Part shown: in pieces, positions 41,639-51,086 of the stretch | How the letters are laid out: every line of letters begins with the position of its first letter | Position numbering within the stretch: position 1 is the stretch's first letter | Source of the DNA: Gammaproteobacteria bacterium | GTDB taxonomy: Bacteria; Pseudomonadota; Gammaproteobacteria; Eutrophobiales; Eutrophobiaceae | Assembly: GCA_028279365.1 (NCBI GenBank) | Contig: JANQNX010000007.1 | Span: 95,175-159,174, forward strand | DNA: 64,000 nucleotides | Direction: 5' to 3' | Position numbers and translations under genes: made by a program | Notes under the pieces: generated by a model | What the model saw: the letters and a program-made list of their open reading frames with translations, nothing else | Told to the model about the DNA's origin: nothing | Database searches by the model: none

Positions 41639-44245
41639 ATGAAGCTTAGCCTCGGACACCGTATATTTTTTGCTTTCAGTGGCTTGCTGATCTTGATCCT
41701 CGGTACAGCTGCGGGAATTACTTACTATCGTGGTAACAAGATTGCCGAGCAGGCCGTTGTTTCTGCGTTGGATAATATTCGCGTCGTTCAGCAGGGTTTT
41801 GAATCGCGACGTTTTCAACAGCTGGAATTGATCTCGGAAATTTTTGCCGCCGATCCCTATTTCTCCAGTTATGTCGCTGAAGCAGCGGGTACAGGTCTGG
41901 GTTTTGATAGCGAAGTTGATACGCAATCAATTGTTGATTTGTTAATAGAGAGACAGCAGGAGTTGGGCTTTGACTTCGCCATGGTGCTGAATGATGAGGG
42001 TGAGATCATCGCGCATACGGACAATCCAGATCTGATAGGCGCATCCATGTCGGACGATAAACTGGTCAACGGGGTGATCGAATCGTTGGAGTCAGCCGCA
42101 GGTTACTGGTTTGATGAAAATAAGGTGTTTCAGATTGCAGTTGTACCCTTAGCGGATCAGGAAGACCTAGTCGGTTTCCTGTTGACCGGTTTGATTCTCA
42201 ATAACAGCTATGCCGAAGAAATAAAGGACATCACTGGTTCAGAACTGGTATTTCTTACCCAGACCAGCGCGAAGATTGAAATTACCGCCAGCACACTTGA
42301 ACAAAATAAACGCCAGGCTTTAATCGCTGCTAAACAACAGCTCGTCGATGCCATCGGTAAAGAGCCTATCGAGATACAGTTAATGGATGGCATATGGCTA
42401 GCTTCAGTAAGCAGGACGTCAACGATTAATCCTCAGGGTATTTCGATTGCGTTGACATCGATAGACGAAGCCGCTGCTGATTTTCGCGCAATTCAAAACG
42501 TACTATTTATCGTAACGGCCGTGAGTATTTTATTAGCATTACCTCTGTCATTAGTGATTTCCCGAGGCGTCTTATCACCGGTACGGCGCTTGGCAAAAGC
42601 CGCACAGTCTGCGGCCAGGGGGGATTATCAACAGCGTTTCGAAGCCAGTGGTAATGATGAATTGGCGAAGTTGACGGCTTCATTCGATACTCTGTTAAGC
42701 GACCTTCGAGAGAAGAGTGATATGCAGGGCTATATGGCCGACCTTGCTAAATATTTGCCTGACTCACTGGATGATAGAGGATCTTCCAGTCTAAAAAGTA
42801 TGGAAGCCGGTTCATCAAGATATGAAACCTTTTCCTTATTAGGTATCGATTTAAGGCGCTTTGCGAAACAGGCAGACAAGATGGTGCCTGATGAGTTGTT
42901 AAATCTACTTAATGCGACCTTAAAGAACATTGACTCATTGGCCAAGGCCTATGCGGGTCACATGATTGCTATGTCAGGCCATCGCGTTATGGTTTTGTTT
43001 GATGGACAACAGAGTTATAAGCGTGCACTGGCAATGGCGGGTAATACCTTAAATAATCTGATGAGCCAGGGCGAAGGTATTGCGGCTGCCATCAGTCATG
43101 GTAATGCGATGTATGGATCTGCCGAGTTTGGAGAAAAGTATCTGGCTAATTGTCTCGGCGCGACTGCGTATCAACTGGATCGTCTATTACAGGAAGCCGT
43201 CTCCGGTCATATTTTTATTACTCCCGGTTTACATGAAGAAATCAGGAAGGAGCTGCCCGACTTTAAACCGATAGTAGCAAAAGGTCTGGTTAGCAAGAGC
43301 AAGTTTTATGCGCTTAAACCCAATGCAGCAAATATTTTTGATGTAGAAGGTGAGGGCGACACCTTGCAAGGCACACAGGTTACCCAGGATGGTGGTGCAG
43401 TGATGACGCGCAGTATTCATGTTGTACCGGGCATGTCACTTGGAGGACGCTACGAGATTATTTCCGAACTCGGTGCCGGTGGTATGGGCGTGGTTTATAA
43501 AGCGCACGACCATGAGCTAGACGATTTGGTTGCGCTAAAGATGTTGAAGTTGACCGGTAGTGAAGGTGCAAGGGAATTTCTTGAGGCGATGAAAAGTGAA
43601 ATCCGGCTGGCACGAAAAATCACTCATCCTGCTGTATTAAGAACCTATGATTACGGAGAACTCGATGGTGTGCCATACATCTCCATGGAATATGTCCGTG
43701 GCTTAACGCTTAAATATCTGATTAACCAAAGTGGCAAATTACCTTACTCAGCTGGATTAAGTATTGCGAAACAACTCGCTGCCGGTTTACATGCCGCACA
43801 TTCACAAGGCGTACTACATCGAGATATCAAACCGGAAAATATTATTCTTGAACACAATGGTGACGCCAAGTTAATGGATTTTGGTATTGCGAGAAAAGTT
43901 ACTGGCGAAGGACTGGGAGATTTGGAAGGTGCGGTGGTAGGTACACCGCGCTTTGCCGCACCGGAACAGCTTGAAGGAAAAGTGGTCGATGAGCGAGCCG
44001 ATATTTATTCGGCTGGTGCTGTTCTTTACCAAATGTATACCGGTCAGTTTCCACACAATGCCAGAAACCTGACTGAATTGATGAAGATGAAAACCACAGA
44101 AGAAGCGATTCCTCCGTCGGAATACTGGAAAGATATTCCCGCTGATTTGGAAGCGTTGATTATGACCTGTCTAAAACTGAATCCGGATGAAAGATTGAAA
44201 ACGGCCGAGTCGTTATTGGAAGCATTGGAACAATTGCGAGCCTAA
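41639..44245 (+). CDS. Transmembrane receptor Ser/Thr protein kinase with degenerate cyclase domain
   Basis: An 868-residue receptor: membrane helix (about 8-28), periplasmic double-Cache-like sensor (about 35-280), second helix (about 284-304), HAMP, a class III cyclase-like domain (about 395-560), and a C-terminal Hanks-type kinase (about 607-868). The kinase is complete: GAGGMGVVYKA loop, Lys634, HRDIKPEN at 727-734, DFG at 747-749 and an APE segment. In the cyclase-like domain the first metal Asp is present (Asp404 in GIDLRRF), but the usual second Asp is His448 (SGHRVMVLF), so nucleotide cyclisation is unlikely. It lies 3 bases from each neighbour. Confidence 0.9.
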   Translation: MKLSLGHRIFFAFSGLLILILGTAAGITYYRGNKIAEQAVVSALDNIRVVQQGFESRRFQQLELISEIFAADPYFSSYVAEAAGTGLGFDSEVDTQSIVDLLIERQQELGFDFAMVLNDEGEIIAHTDNPDLIGASMSDDKLVNGVIESLESAAGYWFDENKVFQIAVVPLADQEDLVGFLLTGLILNNSYAEEIKDITGSELVFLTQTSAKIEITASTLEQNKRQALIAAKQQLVDAIGKEPIEIQLMDGIWLASVSRTSTINPQGISIALTSIDEAAADFRAIQNVLFIVTAVSILLALPLSLVISRGVLSPVRRLAKAAQSAARGDYQQRFEASGNDELAKLTASFDTLLSDLREKSDMQGYMADLAKYLPDSLDDRGSSSLKSMEAGSSRYETFSLLGIDLRRFAKQADKMVPDELLNLLNATLKNIDSLAKAYAGHMIAMSGHRVMVLFDGQQSYKRALAMAGNTLNNLMSQGEGIAAAISHGNAMYGSAEFGEKYLANCLGATAYQLDRLLQEAVSGHIFITPGLHEEIRKELPDFKPIVAKGLVSKSKFYALKPNAANIFDVEGEGDTLQGTQVTQDGGAVMTRSIHVVPGMSLGGRYEIISELGAGGMGVVYKAHDHELDDLVALKMLKLTGSEGAREFLEAMKSEIRLARKITHPAVLRTYDYGELDGVPYISMEYVRGLTLKYLINQSGKLPYSAGLSIAKQLAAGLHAAHSQGVLHRDIKPENIILEHNGDAKLMDFGIARKVTGEGLGDLEGAVVGTPRFAAPEQLEGKVVDERADIYSAGAVLYQMYTGQFPHNARNLTELMKMKTTEEAIPPSEYWKDIPADLEALIMTCLKLNPDERLKTAESLLEALEQLRA

Positions 44246-44248
44246 CTT

Positions 44249-45376
44249 ATGATTAACATTAGTCCTTATTTATTAATTCATCTGCTTTTATTATCGGTTA
44301 TGACTTCAGTATGCATGGCCGATGTCGAGGACCCGTTAGCGGACGATCCACTTGCAGAACAACTCATCGATATCGATGAGTCGTTTGAACGATTTGAATT
44401 TTTTGGCGATGCGCAGTTAAGAGGAGATGTGGTCAGAGATTTACCTCGAATGATAGAGCCGGAGTTTCAACGGATGACATCACGAATTCGTGCCGGCGCG
44501 ATTATGGGGGTAACAGACAGTATTGAAATTGGTCTTGCGGCGAAAATTAACTTAAGTAGTCAAGCTAATTCTGAAACCCGGTTTAATCTGGATAATGAAC
44601 GGGCTGACGATATCACTGTTGATCAATTATTTGCCAGGTTTGATGTTACCGAGAATAGTTCTGTATTGATTGGCCAAAGTGTTTTTCCTTTACGCTTATC
44701 GCCGATGCTATGGGATAGCGATCTGAGGCCGCAGGGAATTTCCTTTCAATATAATCAGTCGGTCGGTGATTTTAGTTCGTTTGAATTGACTGGCGGAACC
44801 TTCCTGGGTAACCATTTATTCGGTGACAGTAGCCGGATTAATGCAGTCCAGGCAGGTCTCAATATTGGTGAGGGCACTAGTTTCGGATATAACGCAGCTA
44901 TTGCTTATCTTGATTTTGATAATTTAGGTGACTTGGCCAGAAATGATCTGAGGCGCACAAACTCATCGGTTGCAGGTGGTGGCTTTGCTGAAGAGTTTAA
45001 ACTCATTGATGTTAAACTAGGCACCAACATACGCTGGAATAATTTTCCAATTCGCGCCGGAGTCGATTTGGTCAAAAATGTTGCTGCAAGTGATGACAAT
45101 ATTGGTGGCAGGGTCGATGTAGTTTTTGGTAAAAGTATTGGACAGCGCGGCATAGAGCTTGGGCTCGTGGCGCAACGTATACAACAGGACGCTGTCGTCG
45201 CGCCTTTTAATGATGATGACTGGTGGTTTGCGACTAATATGCGCGGTGTCGGAGGTTGGCTGGCCTATGGTTTTTCTGAATCAATACGTGCAAAAGTGAC
45301 GGTATTCCATGAACGTCTCGATACCGCAGAAAATAATAACAATCGGGCGCTGTTTGATCTGCAATATTTTTTCTAG
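44249..45376 (+). CDS. Putative outer-membrane beta-barrel protein (porin-like)
   Basis: A 375-residue protein with a signal peptide (cut after VCMA). After an acidic segment (DVEDPLADDPLAEQLIDIDE) it forms repeated amphipathic strands with short turns, ending in DLQYFF, the C-terminal aromatic signal for outer-membrane insertion. No specific substrate family is recognised. It is the third gene of the cupredoxin-kinase operon, 3 bases after the kinase, so it is probably part of the same process. Confidence 0.78.
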   Translation: MINISPYLLIHLLLLSVMTSVCMADVEDPLADDPLAEQLIDIDESFERFEFFGDAQLRGDVVRDLPRMIEPEFQRMTSRIRAGAIMGVTDSIEIGLAAKINLSSQANSETRFNLDNERADDITVDQLFARFDVTENSSVLIGQSVFPLRLSPMLWDSDLRPQGISFQYNQSVGDFSSFELTGGTFLGNHLFGDSSRINAVQAGLNIGEGTSFGYNAAIAYLDFDNLGDLARNDLRRTNSSVAGGGFAEEFKLIDVKLGTNIRWNNFPIRAGVDLVKNVAASDDNIGGRVDVVFGKSIGQRGIELGLVAQRIQQDAVVAPFNDDDWWFATNMRGVGGWLAYGFSESIRAKVTVFHERLDTAENNNNRALFDLQYFF

Positions 45377-45435
45377 CTAAACCGCCTTATTATCAGATAT
45401 CCTTTTTCATTCTCAATATTCCTGTTAATAAGTTT

Positions 45436-46221
45436 ATGAAAGTCGGATTTTTTCAGTTTCGTCCCCTGTTCGGAAAACCGGAACAAAATTGTAAAAAGAT
45501 AGTGACGGCATTGAGCGATGTTGATGCGGATCTGATTGTATTACCTGAACTAGCCTTATCAGGTTATTACTTTAAAGATAAAGACGAAACCTTAACCTAT
45601 GCCGAAGATCCGGATAACAGTCGCAACCTGGATGCCTTGTCAGCATTAGCCGCACAACGAAATATGCATTTTGTCGTTGGCTTTTCGGAGAAACGTGGAC
45701 AGCAGTGTTATAACAGTGCAGCGTTAATCGGGCCGAACGGTATTGAGCATATTTATCGAAAAATTCATTTGTTTAATGAAGAGAAGTTTTGTTTTGACCC
45801 TGGTGATATTCCATTCACGGTTAATGAGGTAAATAGAATGAAAATTGGCATCATGATCTGTTTTGATTGGGCCTTTCCTGAAGCGATGCGTACACTGGTT
45901 GCCAAAGGCGCGCAGCTTATTTGCCAACCCTCAAATCTGGTACTGACGTTTTGCCAGGAAACCATGTTGGCGCGTTCGATAGAGAATCGCGTGTTTATTA
46001 TTACCGCTAATCGTTATGGTGAGGATAAACGGCCGCAAGGTAGTTTGAAGTTTACCGGTAAAAGTCAATTGGTTGCACCCGGCGGAGCGTTGCTACACAG
46101 AGCAGCGTCTCAACGTGACGCAGTATTTATTACCGATATCAATCCGGTTGATGCGGATAATAAAATGATTACCAAGCATAATGATCTGTTTAAGGATCGT
46201 CGGCCCGAATTTTATATTTGA
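45436..46221 (+). CDS. Carbon-nitrogen hydrolase (nitrilase superfamily)
   Basis: A 261-residue amidase or nitrilase-fold enzyme. The catalytic triad is visible: Glu38 in [10 protein letters not shown], Lys109 in YRKIHLF, and Cys142 in [10 protein letters not shown]. It has no signal peptide and no fused domain. The substrate cannot be predicted; small amides or deaminated glutathione-like compounds are known for relatives. rraA starts 23 bases after its stop, behind its own strong ribosome-binding site. Confidence 0.9.
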   Translation: MKVGFFQFRPLFGKPEQNCKKIVTALSDVDADLIVLPELALSGYYFKDKDETLTYAEDPDNSRNLDALSALAAQRNMHFVVGFSEKRGQQCYNSAALIGPNGIEHIYRKIHLFNEEKFCFDPGDIPFTVNEVNRMKIGIMICFDWAFPEAMRTLVAKGAQLICQPSNLVLTFCQETMLARSIENRVFIITANRYGEDKRPQGSLKFTGKSQLVAPGGALLHRAASQRDAVFITDINPVDADNKMITKHNDLFKDRRPEFYI

Positions 46222-46244
46222 TAATTAACCAGAGGAGTGAAAAG

Positions 46245-46724
46245 GTGAGTTTTGCGACAGCTGATCTCTATGATCAATATGAAGATAAATTATCTATTGC
46301 TACCCCAATGTTTAATGATTACGGAGGCAATACAAAATTCTCCGGCTATGTTTCAACAGTCAAGGTTTATGAGGATAATTCCCTGGTTCGTGCGGCATTG
46401 GAGGAACCAGGTGATGGCAAGGTACTGGTGGTAGACGGAGGTGGTTCATTACGCTGTGCATTGCTTGGCGATATGTTGGCCGAGTTAGGTGTGAAAAATA
46501 ACTGGGCCGGTGTTGTTGTGTATGGCTGCATCAGGGACTCTGCGGTGATGCAAACCATGGATATTGGCGTCAAGGCATTAAATACCAACCCCAGGAAAAG
46601 TGTTAAGCGCGGTCTTGGTGAGCGCGATGTCGTGGTCAGTTTCGCTGATATCATCATAGAGGCAGGTGATTACCTGTATGCCGATGAAGACGGAGTCGTT
46701 GTCAGTAACGACAAGCTGGAGTAA
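46245..46724 (+). CDS. rraA: RraA family protein (regulator of RNase E activity)
   Basis: Trimeric protein that in E. coli binds RNase E and slows RNA decay. I chose the GTG at 46245, 7 bases after AGAGGAG; this gives 159 residues, close to E. coli RraA (161), whereas an upstream ATG at 46218 would overlap the nitrilase stop. The family segments [31 protein letters not shown] and [14 protein letters not shown] are all present. Relatives include aldolases, so enzymatic function is not excluded. Confidence 0.92.
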   Translation: MSFATADLYDQYEDKLSIATPMFNDYGGNTKFSGYVSTVKVYEDNSLVRAALEEPGDGKVLVVDGGGSLRCALLGDMLAELGVKNNWAGVVVYGCIRDSAVMQTMDIGVKALNTNPRKSVKRGLGERDVVVSFADIIIEAGDYLYADEDGVVVSNDKLE

Positions 46725-46727
46725 ATC

Positions 46728-47411
46728 ATGAAATATATTTTCCGTGCAGTATTGTTAATGGTTTTTTTTAATAGTGCTTATGCACATGATACCGAAACAT
46801 TATTTAACCAAGTCCACCTTCAGGCCCAGGCTGAAAAGGATATACCTAATGATCAATTGACAGTCATTATGGCGGTTGAAAAAGAAGGTAAGGACGCGGC
46901 GATCATCGCTGATGAAATTAATCAGGCCATGCAATGGGCACTTAAGCGCGCGAACAAAAACCAGATAGAGACAAAAACGCTGTCTTATAACACCTATCCT
47001 GTTTATGACAAACGCGTCGTCATCGGCTGGCGTGCGACCCAACAACTGGAATTAAAGAGTACGGAAATCGCCATGCTCAGCAAGCTTGTCGGTGATTTGC
47101 AGCAGCGCCTGCAGGTGAAGAGCATGCGCTTTAATCCAACCAAGGCCTTACGCGAGCAATATGCCAATGAATTGATAGTGGAAGCCATGCAGTCATTCAA
47201 AAACCGCGTCAACATTATTAAACAGCAAATGGATAACCAAAACTATCGTATCGTTAATCTGCATATCAATACTGGCGGAGGACACCCGCAGCCGGTCTAT
47301 GCTGAAACCAGAATGATGGCAATGGACAGCATGGCGAAAAGTAGTCCTGCTGTTGAAGCGGGTTCATCAAAACTCATCGTTACCGTTTCAGGTTCAGTGC
47401 AGTTTTTTTAA
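46728..47411 (+). CDS. SIMPL (DUF541) domain exported protein
   Basis: A 227-residue protein with a signal peptide (cut after NSAYA). The mature part is a SIMPL/DUF541 domain, with LQAQAEKDIPNDQLTVIMAVEKEG, TLSYNTYPVYD, GWRATQQLELKS, ATKALREQ-like and C-terminal KLIVTVSGSVQFF strands. SIMPL proteins (for example BP26, YggE) form periplasmic oligomers linked to stress or signalling. It follows rraA by 3 bases. Confidence 0.85.
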   Translation: MKYIFRAVLLMVFFNSAYAHDTETLFNQVHLQAQAEKDIPNDQLTVIMAVEKEGKDAAIIADEINQAMQWALKRANKNQIETKTLSYNTYPVYDKRVVIGWRATQQLELKSTEIAMLSKLVGDLQQRLQVKSMRFNPTKALREQYANELIVEAMQSFKNRVNIIKQQMDNQNYRIVNLHINTGGGHPQPVYAETRMMAMDSMAKSSPAVEAGSSKLIVTVSGSVQFF

Positions 47412-47428
47412 ACATTCACTAAACGGGT

Positions 47429-48121
47429 ATGGATAAAAAAGAGCAGCGGCTGAGAAATATCAACCTTGGCCCGTTGCTGACAGGGGTATCATTGGCCCTG
47501 GGTTTATTGATACTTGAGCAAGGCGGGATCAATGGGTTTCGCCAGATGAACTGGTCTTCGATTTCTGTCTTACAATGGGTGACTGTTACACTGTTGTTCG
47601 TATTATCCGTGGTTGTGCAATATTTCTTGTTGCTGTTACTACGTTATAGCTTTTTAAAATATCTAGTACTTGGTGTGATTCCGGCATTATGGCTGTTTAA
47701 TAACGGTATCGTTGCGATGGATCAGTTTCTTGGTTGGACCACTGAAACAGGCAAAACCATGGGCTGGTTTTCAATCTCTGACCTGATTGGATGGCTGATC
47801 GGGATTATATTTTCGCCAGTATTGATTGCTACCGGTGCGATAGAAAATATATTTGATTCAACTGGCTCCACCCTGACCCAGGCATGTTTTTACGCAAGAC
47901 TGGCAGTCGATGTTGCCGGTATTTTGCCCACTCAATTCATTGACTATGGCTTGAATATTCTTAGCGTGGTCTGGGATCTTATCTCCAAGAGCTTTATACA
48001 AGAAGTATGGAAAAGTCGCGAAGTGAATAACACCTTATTTGAATTGAATGGAACGGCTGTATTCGGTGTTGCGCGTTTTATGCAGAACCTTGGATACAGT
48101 TTATTTTGTTTATGGGGTTAA
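47429..48121 (+). CDS. Multi-pass membrane protein of unknown function
   Basis: A 230-residue protein with about five hydrophobic segments, the clearest at residues 14-30, 42-64, 66-84 and 112-135. No catalytic motif or family is recognised. It begins 17 bases after the SIMPL gene and is probably the last gene of the nitrilase-rraA operon. Aromatic-rich helices and lack of charged repeats suggest an integral inner-membrane protein. Confidence 0.7.
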   Translation: MDKKEQRLRNINLGPLLTGVSLALGLLILEQGGINGFRQMNWSSISVLQWVTVTLLFVLSVVVQYFLLLLLRYSFLKYLVLGVIPALWLFNNGIVAMDQFLGWTTETGKTMGWFSISDLIGWLIGIIFSPVLIATGAIENIFDSTGSTLTQACFYARLAVDVAGILPTQFIDYGLNILSVVWDLISKSFIQEVWKSREVNNTLFELNGTAVFGVARFMQNLGYSLFCLWG

Positions 48122-48310
48122 AGCGTAACAAGTCTTGCTGTGTTTAGATTTTTACTTGGCTGTTTGTGTTTCATTGTAAGTAAGCTCTAAAGTTAAGCTT
48201 AACCTCAAAGCACTCAGAAACAATCTATATCATTTTTCTATCAAGAATCTTTGTTAGCTAGTTGAAAATATTACTATTATTAAGCAGCTTATTCTCCTTC
48301 CGCTGTAAAC

Positions 48311-48326
48311 TGTGATGTAGATCACA
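48311..48326. promoter_or_regulatory. CRP-type binding site, perfect consensus
   Basis: TGTGATGTAGATCACA matches TGTGA-N6-TCACA in both half-sites. It lies in the 318-base gap before the outer-membrane protein gene. A possible -10 (TATTAA, 48348-48353) puts the start near 48360, so the site centre would be at -41.5, the class II activator position. The rest of the gap is AT-rich, with no other gene. Confidence 0.65.
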
Positions 48327-48439
48327 AATCACCTAAGCGATTGATCTTATTAATGAAACTATCAAAAAGTAGCGAAGTCGCATAACAGTCTTTAAGACAA
48401 TTATTTTTTGTTAGTAATCTGAATTAAAGGAGATTCATT

Positions 48440-49084
48440 ATGAAGTTTTCTGTTATGACAGGGATCGTTGCACTTTTAGTCACGAATTCCGCAATGGCTG
48501 ATTGGTATGCAAGTGGTAATTTTGGATACACGCAATTGGGCGATCAAACCAGTACCGGTCCTAGCCGTCGCGTTGAGGCTGATTTTGATAGCGATGTAAA
48601 TTTTGGTGGCGCGCTTGGTTATTCATTTACTCCGCAGGATTTAGGCCGCTTCCGTACTGAGGTAGAATTTCAGGCCCGGGAAAATGAGGTTGATGGATTA
48701 AATTTTAATGGTAATGCAACAAATCCGAACGGTGATATGAGTTCCTACTCGGTTCTGTTTAACGGCTATTATGATTTTACCAGCCTGCACGACAAGTTCA
48801 TTCCTTACATCGGTGCCGGTATCGGTTTCACTCGAGTCGATGCGGATATTCAATATGGCGCTGCCAGTTTTAACGGTGATGATACGGTGTTAGCTTTTCA
48901 GGGTATCTTCGGTGTGAGCTATCAAGCATCAGATAACTTATCGTTGTTCACTGATTTCAGATATCACGTTGCTGATGATCCGGAACTAAATCGTTTTGGC
49001 GGTCCTGCGCCAGCAGCTAACGTCGAGTTGGAATCAGAGTATGATACCTATGGTATTAACTTTGGCGTGCGTTACGATTTCTGA
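48440..49084 (+). CDS. Outer-membrane beta-barrel protein (OmpA/OmpW/opacity-like)
   Basis: A 214-residue protein with a signal peptide (cut after NSAMA) followed by an eight-stranded barrel pattern: GNFGYTQLG, FGGALGYSF, FRTEVEFQARENE, SYSVLFNGYYDF, FIPYIGAGIGFTRVDADIQYG, LAFQGIFGVSYQ and the terminal strand TYGINFGVRYDF ending in Phe. It starts behind AAAGGAG. It resembles the generic outer membrane beta-barrel (OMP_b-brl) family. A CRP-type site lies upstream and a strong terminator follows, so it is monocistronic. Confidence 0.85.
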   Translation: MKFSVMTGIVALLVTNSAMADWYASGNFGYTQLGDQTSTGPSRRVEADFDSDVNFGGALGYSFTPQDLGRFRTEVEFQARENEVDGLNFNGNATNPNGDMSSYSVLFNGYYDFTSLHDKFIPYIGAGIGFTRVDADIQYGAASFNGDDTVLAFQGIFGVSYQASDNLSLFTDFRYHVADDPELNRFGGPAPAANVELESEYDTYGINFGVRYDF

Positions 49085-49104
49085 TTTATTTCTTTAATAC
49101 TGAT

Positions 49105-49138
49105 AAAGCTGGTTAAGTTCGCTTAACCAGCTTTTTTT
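49105..49138 (+). terminator. Strong intrinsic terminator with UUCG loop
   Basis: A perfect 13-base stem AAAGCTGGTTAAG / CTTAACCAGCTTT closes a TTCG tetraloop and is followed by a T run. The A-run on the other side makes it usable in both directions, between the outer-membrane protein gene and convergent hemL. Confidence 0.92.
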
Positions 49139-49158
49139 ATTTCTGACAGTTGTTTCGT

Positions 49159-50439
49159 TTAAGACAGGCCTTTGAATATTGTTTCTGCGGTATGAATAGT
49201 CTGCTCAATGTCTTCCGTGCTATGTGCATTTGACACGAAGCCGGCCTCAAACGAGGACGGTGCTAAATACACTCCCGCATTTAACATGCCATGGAAAAAA
49301 TGATTAAAGCGATCAACATTACATTGCATGACTTGTTGAAAAGATGAAACGCTATCGTCCTCGGTAAAAAAGAACCCGAACATTCCGCCAACACGATTAG
49401 TGGCTAATGGGATATTATTTGCATCGGCTTTCTGTTTAAGACCATTAACCAGTTGTTCTGTCTTTTTCGATAGCGAATCGAAGAACGAAGCCTCTGAAAT
49501 CAGTTGCAGTGTCCTTAAACCTGCCGCCATTGCGACCGGGTTACCGGATAATGTTCCTGCCTGATAAACCGGCCCATCCGGGGCGATATGATCCATAATC
49601 TCGACCTTTCCTCCAAAGGCACCGACTGGCATGCCGCCGCCGATCACTTTTCCAAGGATAGTCATATCCGGATAAATGCCATATACAGATTGCGCGCCAC
49701 CGAGGGCAACACGAAAACCGCTCATGACTTCATCGAAGATTAATACGCTAGCATATTCATCACATAGTTCACGCATGGTCATGAGAAATTCTTCTGTTGC
49801 AGGAATACAATTCATATTGCCTGCGACCGGTTCAACAATGACGGCTGCAACCTGATCTCCCAACTGCTGGAATATTTCTTTTAGCTGTTCAGGATTATTG
49901 TAATCGAGTGTCAGTGTATGTTGGGCTAGATCAGCAGGTACTCCCGGTGATGTCGGTACGCCAAGCGTTAATGCTCCCGAACCTGCTTTAACCAATAGCG
50001 AATCAGCATGCCCGTGATAACAACCTTCAAACTTGATAATTTTATCCCTGCCAGTGTAGCCGCGCGCCAAACGTATACCGCTCATCGCAGCCTCGGTGCC
50101 TGAACTCACCATTCTTACCTTCTCGATTGACGGTACAAGTTCACAGATTTTGTTTGCCATTTTCGTTTCGACTTCTGTCGGCGCACCAAAACTTAAACCG
50201 TTTTCAGCACTATCCTGAACGGCTTTTATGACCTGCGGGTGTGCATGACCGAGTATCATCGGCCCCCATGAGCCTACATAATCGATATACTGCTTACCGT
50301 CGACATCATAGGTATAGGCACCCTTTGCTGACTTGAAGAAAATCGGTGTGCCGGTGACAGATTTAAATGCCCGCACGGGAGAATTCACACCACCGGGAAT
50401 ATGTTGTTTGGCTTGTTTGAATAGTTGTTCGTTACTCAT
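49159..50439 (-). CDS. hemL: Glutamate-1-semialdehyde 2,1-aminomutase
   Basis: PLP enzyme that makes 5-aminolevulinate in the C5 haem pathway. The 426-residue protein has [14 protein letters not shown] at the N-terminus, [20 protein letters not shown], the [17 protein letters not shown] strand, and the PLP lysine in [17 protein letters not shown]. Intact over the full family length. It is the last gene of the thiD-thiE-hemL unit, a common gammaproteobacterial arrangement. Confidence 0.97.
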   Translation of the reverse strand: MSNEQLFKQAKQHIPGGVNSPVRAFKSVTGTPIFFKSAKGAYTYDVDGKQYIDYVGSWGPMILGHAHPQVIKAVQDSAENGLSFGAPTEVETKMANKICELVPSIEKVRMVSSGTEAAMSGIRLARGYTGRDKIIKFEGCYHGHADSLLVKAGSGALTLGVPTSPGVPADLAQHTLTLDYNNPEQLKEIFQQLGDQVAAVIVEPVAGNMNCIPATEEFLMTMRELCDEYASVLIFDEVMSGFRVALGGAQSVYGIYPDMTILGKVIGGGMPVGAFGGKVEIMDHIAPDGPVYQAGTLSGNPVAMAAGLRTLQLISEASFFDSLSKKTEQLVNGLKQKADANNIPLATNRVGGMFGFFFTEDDSVSSFQQVMQCNVDRFNHFFHGMLNAGVYLAPSSFEAGFVSNAHSTEDIEQTIHTAETIFKGLS

Positions 50440-50441
50440 CG

Positions 50442-51086
50442 TTACTGGATATCGTTGAAAAGTGTTTTATATTGTTTTATAGCCGCTGCAGTATTGACAG
50501 GTTTATACAGACCACGACAAACTGCAAGAAAATCGGCGCCGGAATCAAGCAGAACTTTACCATTATTTATGCTAATACCACCAATCGCCACAACAGGGAT
50601 GGAGAGTGCATTTTTTGTTTTAAGCAATATGTCGGGTTTGGCGGTGACAGCGTCAGGCTTGGTTGTTGACGGATAGAATGCGCCGTAGGCAATGTAGTCA
50701 GCACCTGACTCAAAGGCCCGCTTGGCATTTGTGAAATCGTAGTAGCACGAGATACCGATTATAACTCCGCCCAGTAACTGACGCGCGTTATTAATGTCGC
50801 AGTCATCCTGGCCAAGGTGTATGCCATCAGCGGATACTTTCTTCGCAAGTTCAACATCATCATTAATGATGAGCGGCACGTTATATTTTGCACATAACGC
50901 ACGTAATTCACCCGCTAAATAAAATTTATCTTCAGCATTGTTTTTTTTATCGCGATATTGCAATAGTGCAATCCCACCTTGTAAAAGCTGCTCCGTCTTT
51001 TCCAGTAGCGTAGTCTGATCATGATTTTCACAATCCGTGATGGCATAAATGCCACGTGTCTCAACTAATCCCATCATTGAACTCAA
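50442..51086 (-). CDS. thiE: Thiamine-phosphate synthase
   Basis: Joins HMP pyrophosphate and thiazole phosphate to make thiamine phosphate. The 214-residue TIM-barrel protein shows [67 protein letters not shown] and [11 protein letters not shown]. Its start overlaps the thiD stop by 4 bases, and hemL follows after 2 bases, so the three genes are translated as one unit. Confidence 0.96.
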   Translation of the reverse strand: MSSMMGLVETRGIYAITDCENHDQTTLLEKTEQLLQGGIALLQYRDKKNNAEDKFYLAGELRALCAKYNVPLIINDDVELAKKVSADGIHLGQDDCDINNARQLLGGVIIGISCYYDFTNAKRAFESGADYIAYGAFYPSTTKPDAVTAKPDILLKTKNALSIPVVAIGGISINNGKVLLDSGADFLAVCRGLYKPVNTAAAIKQYKTLFNDIQ

